A stretch of 64,000 nucleotides of DNA from Ficedula albicollis (taxonomy: Eukaryota > Chordata > Aves > Passeriformes > Muscicapidae), in contig NC_021673.1 in assembly GCF_000247815.1 (NCBI RefSeq), forward strand, positions 46,746,081 through 46,810,080. The letters are read 5' to 3'. Both the position numbers and the translations under genes were made by a program. Positions 14,070 to 28,414 of the stretch are shown in pieces. Each line of letters starts with the position of its first letter. The stretch's first letter is position 1. The notes beneath the pieces are model-generated. The model saw nothing but the letters and a program-made list of their open reading frames with translations, was not told the DNA's origin and ran no database searches.

Positions 14070-14250
14070 TCAAACTAATGCCTCGCACAGGACGCCTCTC
14101 TGCCCTGTGCTCCGGCGCGGCGTTGCGGTGCTCAGGGGAGGCTGACGAAGCCCCGGTGCCGAAGCGGGGCGGGCGCGGTGCTGCCCGGGAGGGTGGTGCG
14201 GATGCAGAAATGCACTGAAACCCCGCAGCGGTGATGAGGGGCGCCTGTTC
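14070..14250. promoter_or_regulatory. Small isolated CpG-rich patch
   Basis: About 180 bases of CpG-dense, GC-rich sequence inside an AT-rich region. A plus-strand frame reads through it to a stop at 14,216-14,218 but has biased A/G/R/E composition and no known motif. It could be an isolated regulatory element or a minor promoter. No splice signals or TATA box were convincing. Confidence 0.3.
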
Positions 14251-16309
14251 ACATGAGGAGGTCAATGGGATTACTCGTGAGCAAGTGTGACGTTGCACAA
14301 CTCATCCCTAAGATAGAATTTGCATGTCTCAAATCCCTTTTGCCCAATGAAGAAAATGTATAATCAGTTAAGCAAAGATGTATATACCACACCAGTGAAA
14401 ATGGTTCTGGTTTTAAGGCTGCTTTTGTATCAAACTCCTGTTTCATTTTCTGCAGCTTCTTCATGTCTACTCCAGAGATTTGATTTTTAAGTTATTAGTT
14501 GGGCTCAGCTTCCATCTATGTCCATAGCAATTTTCTCAAAGTAACAACTGGGATATGAATTCCTAAAATTGAGGCGTTCATCTCCATAATAGTTCATGCT
14601 AATGTGTCTCCCAGTCATCATGTAAGTAAGTAAATAGTATAGCATTTCTGCATATGAAGCACAGGGTGAAAATGCACTTTTGCAAAATTCTTTGCAGGTA
14701 TTTCCACAGCCCAATGTCTCCTTTCTCCTAGGTAAAGCTGGTGCCACAAATGAGTGGTGCTTTAGAATCTTTCCCTCAGATAACTGGTATTTTGCTTTTA
14801 AGAGTTAGAGTGCTATTCATGTTCTCAAAGGATGTCCATATTTTGCTGGTAGGTGATTTCAGTGGGGATATTGGATCAATATTTCATAACTTGTGAATCC
14901 ATCTAACTGCTTCATGCAGCAAGCACTGCTTGGCTGAGGTTATCAGGACCACATCACACAGGGTAGGTAAATAAAAGTCAAAACTGGAGATCTGAAGCAG
15001 GACTGAGGGACAGGGTTTTGGGTTATTTAGGCAGCTGGTGGAGTGCTCCATACCCTCCCTTGTTCCTGCTAGTAGGTTCTTTTGCAAATTTGCTGTCTGC
15101 CAAGTAGAACACCTTGCTCGGCATTCCGCAGGAAAACTCAGAGACTATGGTTGGCCTAGGCCTACAGGCAGAAATGCAAGTGTTGGAGAACAGCAACTTT
15201 GCACAACAAAACACTGCACTGTGGAAATCATGGCTCCCTTCATTAAGAAGGCACATGCAACCTGATGAGTTAAATGGAGGGGGAGAGAAAGAACAACAAG
15301 CTGTTTATTTTCCATCATAAACCACTCCTGCCTCAGCAACGAACAAAAATTAAGAAGATGAGAAATGCAGGTAGTTAAGTGTAGGACAGCCTGTACAATG
15401 CAGGTAGTGTGACTGTCAACTTTGTATTGCTGTATATATGACTGTAACAAAGTAAGAGATTATTTTTTGTTCATGAGCTAATGTGGCTCAAGATTAAGCT
15501 TTACTGTTGATGTTGAGTGTGAGCCTAATCCTTGCTGGTGGTGAACACCCAATCAAGAGAGCATTAGTTGAGAGTTAAGGGATGCCAGCAGGAGTATCCT
15601 CATTAAAAACTAACAAACCAACAAGCCTCAAATGGAGCAATTGCATTAGTGCTTTATTATATCTGGTAATATCTGCCCTCCTGCATCACTCTTTTTTTAT
15701 TTACCTCCTCTAAGTTTCAGCAACCTATGCTTACGCTCTGCAAACTTTGCCAACATATTTGTTTATCCCTGGTGCATGTGAAATCTGGTGGGACAGAGAC
15801 AAAGGTTCCATGGTTTCTGGGAAGCCTTAAGTCAAAAGGCTGGGTTAGTAGCTATTTCCTCCTCATAAGCTTCTTCCTTTGTCTTCCCAGTCTTGCTCCA
15901 TTGCCTTTCTCAACCATCAGGTTCTTGCTCCCATTTAGAAGCCACACAACTTCTCAATTATTATTTTTTTTTAAGCTGGTTAATTCCACTGCACAGTGGA
16001 GCCATTCTGCCACATAAACAACACGGTGAGGCTTCCTGGTGTGGTGTGGCTACTAAGAGATTCAGATATAGCTGAGCTTGAGCTGTGGAAAGGAGATGAT
16101 CAGGAGGTCTGTTGTGGGAGAGATCCACAGTGTGAATGGGAAAAACCCAACAGGGAGAGGGGGGACATCAGTTGCCAGCACATCTCCTTTGAAGATCTCC
16201 TTAACTCCAGGGAGGATTAGGTTACCAGCAAACTCTCTCTTACCAAAACATCCTGCCCCTAGGAAAAGGAAGTGGAACATGAATCGCCAAGGGCCTTTTG
16301 TAGTAAATG
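14251..16309. other. Non-coding sequence, nothing specific recognised
   Basis: Unique, moderately AT-rich DNA. The short open frames on both strands overlap one another and carry no recognisable domain. No interspersed repeat was identified with confidence. Confidence 0.4.
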
Positions 16310-17155
16310 CCTCACCCTGTGAGTCTCTCATCCTGCCACTGCCACCATGGAAGGTCCTTTAACAGGACAATAGTCACTTTTAAGGCCTGCCATAGCTGGG
16401 CTGAGGGGTAGGGGCACATTCTCCATTTATGTAACTCATTAACCTTCTTGTTGTTTTTAGGATCCAAAGCATTTTTTGGTGGTGCGGGAAATAGCCAGCA
16501 CCCAAGTATTTTTTTTGCTTTCAAACCCATTTCTTTCTAACAAATTGTCACACCAGGTGATTACCAAATTTCACCCATGTGTTGCTTTGTAAATTGCATA
16601 ATTTAGTAAGTGACTGTACAAATTATATGGTGAAGGACAGGAGAGGGTGTGATGTTCTAAACAAGTGAAAATGGGTGAAAAAGAGTAAAAATGATGATTT
16701 TTGGCATGAATTTTGAAAATAATGGAGACTTGAGCAAGAAAAAAGAAGAAAAGTTTTTGGCATGGGCACAGATAAATATGAGTTTCACGTTTTTGAGTAC
16801 AGATGATCTGAATCTATTCATTATTTGAAATTCGTATCTGGTCCTGTGCAAGAAGTGTAAAAACTGATACTGACTTTTAGGAATGTCCCTCAAGACCTTT
16901 ATACACCTGCATTCTGTTGCTTTCCCTTTCATCCTCTTGTCAGTCAATACTTAACCCTTTTGGATTCTGACCTTTTGGTAGTGTGAGGACTTGGTATGGA
17001 GCTGATCAGATATTTAAAAGGATATTCTTGCATATTTTCACAAATCAAAGCACCACACTTGATTTAGTGTGATTTGTGAGTTATATTATTGCAAATACAC
17101 AGGAGCTTGTTCACTGAGGCACTTAGTCTCTCAAAGTCTTCCCTAATTTGCTTCA
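16310..17155. repeat. Left copy of an 846-base duplication flanking a G run
   Basis: This segment is repeated almost exactly at 17,289-18,132. The copies differ by C at 16,819 versus A at 17,798, and by a 2-base TG present at about 17,076 and absent from the right copy. The left copy ends, and the right copy begins, exactly at the G homopolymer. That pattern fits two overlapping contigs, perhaps from two haplotypes, joined without merging the overlap. The mirrored open frames in the two copies are therefore not paralogous genes. Confidence 0.9.
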
Positions 17156-18132
<977 letters not shown>

Positions 18133-18859
18133 TAAACCCTATTTATTTGAAAATTCATCCCATATATTTATTTTTTATATTCTTTCTTGAGCATTGAGTC
18201 AGATGTTTAAAAAGCACCCTGTATCAAATCAGCATATATAGAAGTTTCCATGTGATTTGCACACTCATTAAGTTTCCCTAAACAGAACAAACAAGGCTCA
18301 TGAATAAGATATTAGATAATTATTAGATACAATTTTTAAAAACTCTCTAACCCAAATGGTAGTAAATGTGCAAAATAACAACTAAACAAAAATATTTAAT
18401 CATCTCTTCCAATCTAAACCATTTCTTAGTATGTACCAGTTTCAGGCTCATAGTACCATCCTTGACTGTCGCCTCATTTCAGAAGTATAAAGGAAATTGT
18501 TACGGAAAAGGTGACAATAATACGTCTTGTTGGAACTGAGAAACAAAATGAAGCAGCTGTACATCAGAGAGAAAATTTGAACCAAGAGACTGATAATGAG
18601 TGTGGCAAGTATTTTTTCTTGCTTATGGGTGGAAAAGCCAGTGAATCTCCATTTGAAGACAAAGCACATAGTAATGTGATCATAAAAATCTCCTAATGGT
18701 GGCTATGTGATGTACTGTAAATGTATTCCTTTCAATACATCTACACACAGGCTTTCAAGGTTGCCTGAAATGGTACAGGGGACATGATAGTATCGGCAAA
18801 TCTGGATGTGCACAGAGCTGATACTCCTGTTTTGTTATTATTGCTATTATTTGTGCTGT

Positions 18860-18985
18860 TATTATTTAATACATGTATTGCAGCAGCTTCTCAGAAGCTT
18901 AGATAAAAACCATTACCCCATTTTTGCAAGGCAGTGTGCAGACATTGCCAAGGCACTGTCTGTGCTCTGAAAAGCCTGCAATTGA
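18860..18985 (+). mobile_element. Ancient amniote interspersed repeat fragment, class uncertain
   Basis: The order 'attattt..atgtattgcagcagc', then 'gcaaggcagtgtgcagaca', then 'gcactgtctgtgctctgaaaagcctgcaattga' resembles an old, widely dispersed amniote repeat whose consensus runs 'tattgcagtagcacc ... ggcactgtacaaaca ... ccctgccccaaagagcttacaatct'. The match is degraded and recalled from memory, and I do not assign a class. A repeat-library search of this interval would settle it. Confidence 0.4.
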
Positions 18986-20378
18986 TGGAAATGAGTGACA
19001 TTCAGAGGGTGGGGAGACAAGTACTGTAATTATGGGTGGGGCTGGTAGTATTACCTGTTATTAAGGGCTTGCATGACACTTCCCATTTTAAGACCTGTTT
19101 TTGGTGGTTTGTAACTGCTTAGTAAACTTTAACCATTTGTCTTTCACTAGGCTTCTAACCTTGACTGCCAGTGCAGCTCAGTCATTATTAACAGACTTAT
19201 TTATTTCTTTTAGGTTTGGAGGGGGGCAGGGTTGGGGCTGACAGTGGAAGCAGCAGCTTTAAAAAATGTAAAAAAATGTTGTCATTGTGCCTGTCACTGT
19301 TTATCTGAAATAAGGACTCAAATATTATAATGTCACTGTTTCCTTCTATTCCCCCAGCTGTCTGTCTGCATCCATCTCTGAGCTCTTGGCTTAGATTTTT
19401 TTTTCTGTTCTGCGTTTGAACAGTACCTTACTCAGCTGAGTGCTGGTCTATGACTGGTACACCTATAAGCAACAGAAGGCCCAAAAAATACTCTGGTTTA
19501 GCATAGAGCAAATGCTATTGGGAGGCAAAGAAATATTCCCTGTACAGAAATCCTTCATGGTCTCTTCCTTATTGATTGTGACTCTCAAATTACTTACCTT
19601 TCCCCTCATGCTTACAGTGCTGGAAATGTTTAATATTGAAAAGTGTGTGACTTTTCTTGTCAACAACAGCTCCTTTTAGTAAATGTTTTTTCTAAAAATA
19701 AGGAGGCTGTTTTTTAGACACTGTTTAAAGAGAGACATGGGGAATCAAGTCGAGCAGAGGCTTATTCCTTCTACCTGTATTTTTGGAATCAGCACAGAGA
19801 GGAAGGGAATGAGCCACTGTATTTCCACTGGAAGTGCAAAACAGAGGGCCAAAATTCATTAAGATTGTTATACTAAGTCAATATGACCTTTCTCTTTGTA
19901 TTTTGCTTCCTTCAATTGACTTGAAATTGGACTAAGCAGCAAACACTGTGTTCAGGACTTGTGAATTTCTTCAGCAAAGGTCAATATTTTCAGCTGCAAG
20001 GGGATCATTGTTTCAATAACAATTTTTGTGTTACCTATAAATCCTTACAGGCCATTTCACTCACCTCCTTTATAGTCAGTATTTTTCACCCCCTTTTAAC
20101 TAAAGAGTTGACAAAATCTGGAGGGATTTTGTCTTTTAGAATAAATGCAAAAATTAATGGATTTTTGTTACACCTAATTTTTAACATTGTGCTTTCCATA
20201 CCCGAAGCCCAATCCTGCAAACTTTCAGGTTCTGTTACAAGTTCTTTTGCTTCACTTTTAAATTTAATTGTGAACGGTTTTGTTCCCCTGTGAACATCCC
20301 TGATATTTGCAAGAATTGTCCTTACATTTAACGAAGTCAATAATGCAAAAGTTTGTAGGCTTAATATTTGAAACGGCT

Positions 20379-20534
20379 CCTATTTGGGTTAAAGATATTT
20401 TCCTAAATGCAGACCTATGTTGTCTCCTTGTAACCTGGTTATGGACTATATAATTTCCTATTTGGGTTAAAGATGTTTTCCTAAATGCAGACCTATGTTC
20501 TCTCCTTGTAACCTGGTTATGGACTATATAATCT
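20379..20534. repeat. Two-copy tandem duplication, 78-base unit
   Basis: Copies at 20,379-20,456 and 20,457-20,534 differ by A/G (AAAGATATTTT versus AAAGATGTTTT), G/C (TATGTTGTC versus TATGTTCTC) and one base near the end. No transposon features. Confidence 0.9.
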
Positions 20535-21116
20535 ACGGCACCCTTTTAAAGTGTAAGCATACGGAAAAGTCCTCGACCAAAAAAAGCAACCAAACAACAC
20601 TAGGGCTCAACAAGCCACAATGTGCTTTGAAATGTGAGTGTGGGCAGACCCAGAAGCAGGCAGTGCATCATGCAGAGGGCAAATTCCTGTTGATTTTGAA
20701 AAACAAACAAACAAAACCCAAAATAAACCACTGCACCCTCTAACAAATCTGATTTTACCTGAGAATTTCCTATGGCCGTGACTTGTGATTAATTAATTCT
20801 TTCCTTGTTGGGTAGCCTCTTTTAGCTTTCAGTGATGTAGCAAAATACAGCACTTCTACTCCAGTCTTTTAAAGGCAGCCCCATCCTTGCTCACAGGTCT
20901 GCCTGCTGAAAAGGCAAAATTGACTGGTTTTCATTTTTTGGACCACACTTTTAACACATGCACATGCACAAAACTGCTGCAGGAGTCAATTGGGAACATG
21001 TTATGCAGAGATTAAGAAGAGAATACACCCTGGCTGGCTGGTATTTTTCCTAGGATCAGGTGGAGAGGTGATCTTCGCTGATACCATGCCAGGCTTATGC
21101 CAGCAGCTGTGAGTGC

Positions 21117-21165
21117 AGAGAATCATAGGATTGTTTAGGTTGGAAAAGATGGTAATAAACCTATT
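21117..21165 (-). mobile_element. CR1 LINE 3'-end fragment, minus strand
   Basis: The sequence AGAATCATAGGATTGTTTAG followed by GTTGGAAAAGATGG is the complement of the CR1 3' terminus, a hallmark of avian genomes. Only about 45 bases remain; the usual downstream 'agatcatc.agtccaacc' block is diverged or lost. This is the strongest single clue to the host group. Confidence 0.75.
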
Positions 21166-24100
21166 TCTATGCAAGAGAGCTTGTTGCTAAGAATTTCTGC
21201 CAGCTTCTAACCACTGGTGTAGATTTTTTTTTTTAATGAGATGTTCACAAGAAGTTGGGTTGTTTTTTTTTCTTACTTCAGTGTTTTAATGCAGTGCTAA
21301 TGGTCATCATCTCCATCTGACTCATCCAGCCCAGTAACCAACTTATACCCTTTTCTAATGATAAAAGCTAAAGTAAAAGATAAAATAAAGCATATTTTCC
21401 TGAACAGCTTGATTTTTTCCTCCCAGCTGGAATTAATGTGCAAACATTTCACAGTAAGACAGAATCTGCAAAGAGCCAAGCTGAAAGCATTTGGGCTCTA
21501 GTTGTGTGCTGCTGGGAGAGGGCACTCGAATGGTGAGTGAACCTGCTAGGAGTCACAAGTCAAATTCTTTAGAAACCACCAGCCCTAAAGTGATAATCTC
21601 ACCATCCAAACCATAGAGGCACATTTAAAGAGACATATTTTGCCAAAGTATCTCCCTTGAGTCCATCCAGTGAGATACAGTAACTACAGGTATGGTGGAA
21701 GGACCTGTAAATATCCCCGGGAGCATTAGACAATCTCAAACTCTGTGCTACAGCACTTCTTTTTTTTTTTTTTTCCTAGAATAAGAGGACAAGGAAAAAT
21801 AAGTGAGTGGCTCGTAACATATATCTGTATCACAAAGGAGGCATCCAAGTTGGCTCAGACCATTGGAGAGCCCTGAGGGCTAAATTGTTCATAAAAACCA
21901 AAACTTACCAGAAGCTGGTCTTTCCTCCATGGCAAGGCTGAGTGGGATGGAAGAACCTGAATTTCTTGCTCCTCCTTTGTGTGGCTAGACAGGTCTTCAC
22001 CAGCAATTGCATTTCTTTCATGAGCCTGAAACCCACACTAACATTTTAAAATAACAAGCAATAACTGTGTAAGCTTCCAAGCTTTCCAAGAGCCTATTTA
22101 TAGCCTCGTATACTCATGTATGAATAAATTCCTATATATGCTGACATCCCCAACTGATTTTATTAGGTGAGCCTCTGTTGGATCCCCAGCCCCAAATGGC
22201 ACTTCCCGTTCTAGAGGGGCCCCCAGATAGTTGCATGTTTGCACTCTTGCTCTCTTCCGAAAAAAACTTGCAAAATACATATCTCTGTTCAAGTGGGAAG
22301 TGCCAGTTTTAATGCTGGCCTGTACAAAGGAAGAAAGCTGGCTTGATTTTCTCTGTCTGAAATCCTTATCGTGCCCAGTAATACAGTATCACATGGGAGT
22401 TGAATTCCTTTGTCACCTCACCTAGCATAGCCTATGACTGTCTTCTGAAACATCCACTTGGAAAGAAAGTCAACAAAAACAACTCTGATGCTGCTCTCGA
22501 GGTGCCCCCTCTAAATCAAGTTTTCTGGAATGGACGATGAGAAAGGAAAAATCAGAGAAGGCTTCATCAAACTGTGGATTGGGAAGCCAAAGATATTGCT
22601 CTGCTTAGCATATCTGATGCTCTTCTAAAAGGAATCTAATCTCAAATTTAAAAGTTACTAGGGCCAGGGAGCCCAGCAAAACCTTTGAGAGGTTCTTCTA
22701 GTAGTCAAACATCTAAAGTCTAGTCTGATCTTGCCCAGTTTCAGCTTGCAGCTCCTGGGTGGTGTTACACCTCCATCTTCTGTACCACACAGCCCAGTAT
22801 GAAGTTCTGTTCTTACAGGCTGATCAAACCCATCTCTTCATTTTCCCAGTGATGAAGTGTTGGCCTTTTACTACACGAGGCAAATTTTCTTCGCCTACTC
22901 TGCTCTACAGCTTATTAACACCCTTCTAGCCCACGGATGCTAGGATGGGATGAACTGGCTGCATCAAGACAATGCCTGAAATACTTATGTGGTGATGTGG
23001 TGGGCTAAAGCTGTTCGTCTTGTTGACCAGACTCACACATCCACATGGCAGCCTCTGGGACACCACAGCATGGAAGGCTGGTGTTCCTCACTGGGAGCCC
23101 ATATGCTGGCAGCGCTTAATTGCCCCTGGACACCCCAAGAGACAACCTCAGTATCCAAAAGTTTTCTCACCCATGTGTTAAAGACTTGGTCTTTTCGCCA
23201 CTAAACTCCTCAGGGATTGGGTATTCTCATGATCAGGCTGTCTTTGCTTTCCAGGACAGAGTCATATGATATAATGACCTACTACAGTCACAGCTGGTTT
23301 GCATCCTTACCATTAGAAAATGTGCTGTTTGCCTACTAATAGCTCGGCCCTCATCAGTGACCTCTCTTCTTTCTTCACCCCCAGTCTTTGTGTCATCTGC
23401 TGAATTTCTTAGCAGGGATTTTATTTTTTTTCCGGGTCACTGATAAAAATGCAAAGTAAATCAGCTGGTTTTGTTGGCAGAAAGGGCCCATGGGACTGTC
23501 CCTTGCAACTTGTGGGTTCTTAAAAAAATGGGTTTCTTATTATATCAACCACAAACTTCCCCCAAAGGTAAACTGCCTAGGAAATTACTCCTATCAGTAT
23601 CCCACCGGTACTCCAGAGCACAGCTCTACTGCACAGGGAGAAGAGATTTACGCATATTGAATTCACTGTTACTACTTTGACAAATAGTGTAATCCCTCAG
23701 AGCTAGTTCCTGCATAATCACTTCTGTATGTTTTTTACTGACCTTAGAAACAGAACTAGAGATAAGAATATTTGAGAAGATGGAAGGCAGCTTACCAGAC
23801 CCTTCATTGCTCTGGGCTGAAAGAGACTGCCTGGAAACAGTTAAAAGATGTGCTCCAACTTCCAGCATTTTCTTCAGTTTTTCAGTGACAAGGACACCCT
23901 TTTAAGGGTTTGGGTTAAAAGAGGATGTGTTTTGAAGGTATGCAAAAGGAAGAAAATGTGTTTTTATTTTGTGTAACAGTCCGAACAGATATCTCTGTGT
24001 GTGTTTTAATCATGGGTCAGACAGAACTGCCTCTGTGATGCTTTTATACATGAATTTCTATTCAGAGGGAGTCAGTCAGGGCTGCAACCCCCAGACAGAT

Positions 24101-27100
24101 GGAATAAATTTAATGATCAACTGAAATGGGAGGCAACATTATCTGTTTTAAGAGATTTTAATGTCTTATCTTCAGGAGCTTGAATTAAGGTTATGATGAC
24201 TCCATGTTGCCTGCTCCTTTCAGTTAAGCATTTTGCAGAGCTGTGCTCATGTTGTGATTACACATCCGCAAGTCATCTGTGACTTTTGCTTCCCAGAAGG
24301 TTCTCAAGAAGCATGTCTTAGTGTATCCAAGTGCCATCCAACCCAAGTTTGTAGAACGAATTATTCTTTATTTCCCTTTCTCCTCCCACTTCTTTCAAAT
24401 GTAAGATTTTCATTTGTCTGGATTTTGAATTCTTAGAAACAGCAAAGTCAAATAGATGAGATCTGCATTTTCCTCTAAAGGTGAGAGTAGCCTGAAAGAT
24501 TACATAGTGAAATTTTAGCTAATGAAATTGTGATAATGTCAAATGTCTTTTGTGTCTTTGAGATGAATATAATGAAGTTGATTGAAAGCTCTGCAGATGG
24601 TAAACGATGTTCATGTGTTAGCAATATGGATTCTGTGTGCTTCTGTGCCTTCAGACTTACTGTTTTAAAAGCATTTGTAACATTTTCAAGGGTTACAGCA
24701 TGAAGAAATCTGAGCCATTGTATTTACCAGAGTCTATCAACAAGTTATCTAAAAAACAAGAACTGGGTTCTTAGATCAGATTGATTTATTTATTAGCAGA
24801 GCACATTACATGCCCATATTATACACAGGGTACACACTTAGACCTTTTCTGCTAAAAATGAGATCCAGTCACAAAATATACTTTATTTTTCATGCTCCAG
24901 CAAGTGTGCACCAGCATGCAATTTTAAGACTTTGAGAGAGGAATGAAAGCTGAATAACATGTTTAACTCAATTTCAGTTTTTCAAATGTCCATATGTGCT
25001 TCTACCCAGTACTTACTGTGTCTGTTTCAATACTTAAATGCTGGCAGACATGGAGAAACAATAATAGTATCTTGTGCTCCCCATAAAAAAACCCACAACA
25101 TACTGCTCATTCACACTCTTCAGAGACCACCCAATATCTCTGGGCTGTCATATACTACAGCTGTTATTTTGTGCAAGTTATATGCAAGTGCATTAAGACT
25201 GAATAAAACAGAACTGAAATTGTTGAAGACCACACACAAGAATTCATTGTATTGTTTGTTTATTAGCTAAAAAAGATCCCAGCCTGAAGAAACATTAAAA
25301 ATTTTCCAGTGTTTTGCCCATGATTAGTGCCTCGCTGAGGTTCTACAATAATTTAATTCATTATAAGCAATGTCATTTTATCAGTAGCGTACCACATGTA
25401 TTGCCTGCGCATTTTCTTAAAGTCTAATTAACCTTCAATATCGTATGGGTTAGTTAGTGTTGAAGGCTTGAGTGTTGGGGTTGTTTTAGCTTGTGTTTTC
25501 TTTTAACACCGACCTTTTCAAATTCCCTCCTAGATAATGGGATATGACTTTTAAATGGAAGATATAGCTTTCAAAATGATTCAACATAATAAGAGATAAA
25601 ACAACTGAGGAACTGAAAAAGCAAATAGTGCCTCTGACTTAAAAGGAAAACAACTATCAGTGCTCCTAGCGATTGTCTAATTTGGAGACATTTGAAAAAG
25701 ACAGGTCTTAAGAGGGAAAAAAACCCTTAAACCGAACATCACTGCTTCAGAGTTGTGAATTTCATTTGGCATGAATTAGGAAGGGTGCAGATAAACAGTA
25801 TCTGATGTAAAGCTTCACAACATGGACTTAACCCACCAGCAAATTTCAGCAGGAGGAATGAGTTCAGGCTGGACCAACATTCTGTGTGGCAGTTTTGGTC
25901 CCACATTACCAATCTGAACATGAACAACTGTCTTCTTCTTGAGAGAAGAATGGTTCTGATTGCAGAAGAAAGTCTGGGGTGTACCCTGCTCTGAGTTGCT
26001 GCTCTCTGGCCACATCAGTTCTTGGGTTAAAACAACTCAGAAAGACTCACAGCTCCTGTGGCATAGTCTGAGTTCTACCCCAAGCTGTGGGGCTTTCGAA
26101 AAGGTTTGGAGGATCCAGATGGAGTTGGTGATGGATGTTTTTCCTTCTCTGGAGTCATTACTGGGATCTGAAAGCAAGATATGCTTTCAGGTTAGAGTAG
26201 GGTGGGGAGATCACTTAAAAAAGACAGCAGCCTTCAGCATGTGCCGGAATGATCTCTGCATTGTTTTGACAACTCTCCAGATTTTATCTACAGTATTAAG
26301 AGCTGTTTGCTTACTACTGCCCTTCCCCCTCCCGACCTCCCCACCCCCACATCTTTTTTTGAGGAAAGAAGTCTGGATCTTCTGGTGGTAGAAATACCTG
26401 GAATCTATTTCCTTAGCATACACCAAAGACTCTGATAACAGAAGACAAACATAAGAAACATGAGTTTATTTATTTGAAGGCTTTAATCTTGTGCATTTAA
26501 AGCAAATTTCCTGATCATTTGAAAACTCAGTCATGATCTGTGAAGGCTCAGGGTTGCCAATACTATTAGCATACCCGCTGAAGAGTTTCAGCTGATAAAG
26601 TTGTGGGTGGTGTGCTCTCTGGTGTGCTCTCTCAAGGGACAGTCAGGCTAAGGAGATGAGGTTTGACTTCATTTACTCCATGTGACCTTAGACTGCTGCT
26701 TAAAACAGTCTGCTCTTTGTTTCTCCAGCTGTCAAATGAAGATAATGATTCTTACCCATTCTTAGGACAGCACTTTGAAATTTATAAATGAAAATATTAT
26801 TTATATTCAAGAGGTTCCCAGACAAGGAAAATGAATAATTTCCATAAATGCAATATATTTCTTCCTTGCTTCATTCCAGTCTGGAATGTCATGTCTAGTT
26901 TCTGGCACTCACACACACTGAGGACTGTGTGAGAGACAAGTACTTACAATGATTTTATCCATCTATAGTCCCTCTCTATAGAAGGCCTTTGTATGTAAAT
27001 TTTCTGTATATACTCATATATATGTGTGTGTATGTGGGTGTGTAATGGACACATGGAATACTGCTTCAAGTGAATGTGAACCATTTCATGCTCATGGGGC

Positions 27101-28414
27101 TGACTGCCTTTATACTGCTCAGATAACAAAGCTGGTAAATATTTTGCGTGACTTTAAAAGGCCGTAAACTTTATCAGTCTGTTGCCTGGCAAAATATATA
27201 CATTAAAAATATTACTAGTTTAAAAGATGATGTAATGTTTGTCACAGGAGGATGACAATGCGCTTACCTAATACAATATTAAACTAAGGTCCAGTCTGCA
27301 TAATATTGGTTTCTAAATAGCAATGAAAAATCCCAGTGGGCTTCTCTGAAAAGGTGATCAGCTGCCCGGGGAGCTCAGGGAAAAGCTCTTTCTGTTTCAA
27401 GATCAGACCATTGCACTGGGCAAGCACCTCTATGAGAGTCTAATATCCACAATAACAAGAGATCTGTTGCCACCTGCAACATGGCAACTGCAGCTCCTTC
27501 TCCAGCCAATGGCCCAGAGTAAAGCTCACCTCTGCCTTGTGCCTAAGTTAGCTCTGCTGTTGTGTGGGGGCTGGACAAGAGTAACGGGAGAAGTGTACAC
27601 TGAAAATTGCTGCTAAATGCACCAGATGGAGAGCCAAAGCAACTCACATCCCCGATCAGTAATTTATAACAAAATCTGTGCAGCATGAAGAACCATTTGC
27701 TTAGAATTGATAGAGATTTAATGATCTATGAAGGTAAAACAAACCATTCTGCCAAAAAGCAGAAGGTGCTAACAAAGCCTTCTGAGTGCTGGGGCAGAGA
27801 GGGCTTTTGGGAGGAGGTGATGAATCAGCATCCTGCAGTGGGTGCACTGGGGCTACTGGGGCTGCTGGGGCTCAGTGCAGGAGCCCTCTTTGACCAACAC
27901 CTACAACCACTACTGGCTATCTGCAGTGTCAGAGGGTGGTAGGTCCGCCTGCCAAAGGATCTGAACAGTTTTTCCTGACTGAAGCAGTGATGATTCCCCC
28001 TCCTGAAGGGAGTCCTGGGCCTGCGTAAGGAGGAAGGGGATGATGAGGAGGGTGTGGCAGCAAAACTCTCTGAAAGCAGCAGTTCCAGGGAGGCTTTAGT
28101 AGACTTAAACCCTGCACAAAACTGATCTAAACACCATTTCTAGCAGATCCAAATAGTCTCCCCAACACTACAATTACAATCTGCAGCTTAGGAATACTGA
28201 TTTCTTGTTTACACTCTGTAATGTTTCACTGCTCCAGAGGTGAGTGGTGAGGCAGAGGTGAGACTAAGATATTTAGCACTGGAGTCATTACGAGGCCCTG
28301 AGGTGTACTTCAGGAATTATCTGGGCTTTGGCCAAATACTACATTAGACAGTGGGGGATATTTATTACTAAGTGTCTTGTAACACCCTATCTCTTGTTAA
28401 GGTTTCTAAGTCAG
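21166..28414. other. Non-coding sequence with a MIR fragment and microsatellites
   Basis: Mostly unique DNA. It holds a T run near 21,760-21,774, a MIR fragment (26,680-26,808), TA/TG-rich simple sequence near 27,000-27,042 and a short GGGGCTxCT repeat near 27,848-27,873. Frames up to 143 codons (for example the plus strand at 25,960-26,391) show no domain or paired splice sites and look like chance. Confidence 0.4.
26680..26808 (+). mobile_element. MIR-type CORE-SINE fragment
   Basis: The plus strand carries TGTGACCTTAGAC, then TTTCTCCAGCTGTCAAATGA, AGATAATGATTCTTACC and CACTTTGAAATTTATAAATG. These correspond in order to the MIR 'tgtgaccttggg', 'tttc-tctgtaaaatga', 'gataatgatacttacc' and 'cgctttgagatctatgaatg' blocks. 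It is degraded but collinear over about 125 bases. Confidence 0.65.

Larger units (their letters stand above)
18133..21116. other. Non-coding sequence with one old repeat and one tandem duplication
   Basis: AT-rich unique DNA holding an ancient unclassified interspersed repeat (about 18,860-18,985) and a 78-base duplication (20,379-20,534). No open frame here has protein-like features. Confidence 0.4.

Noticed and set aside
25960..26391. 143-codon plus-strand frame
   Set aside because: It has no recognisable domain and no paired splice sites. Its composition shifts along its length.
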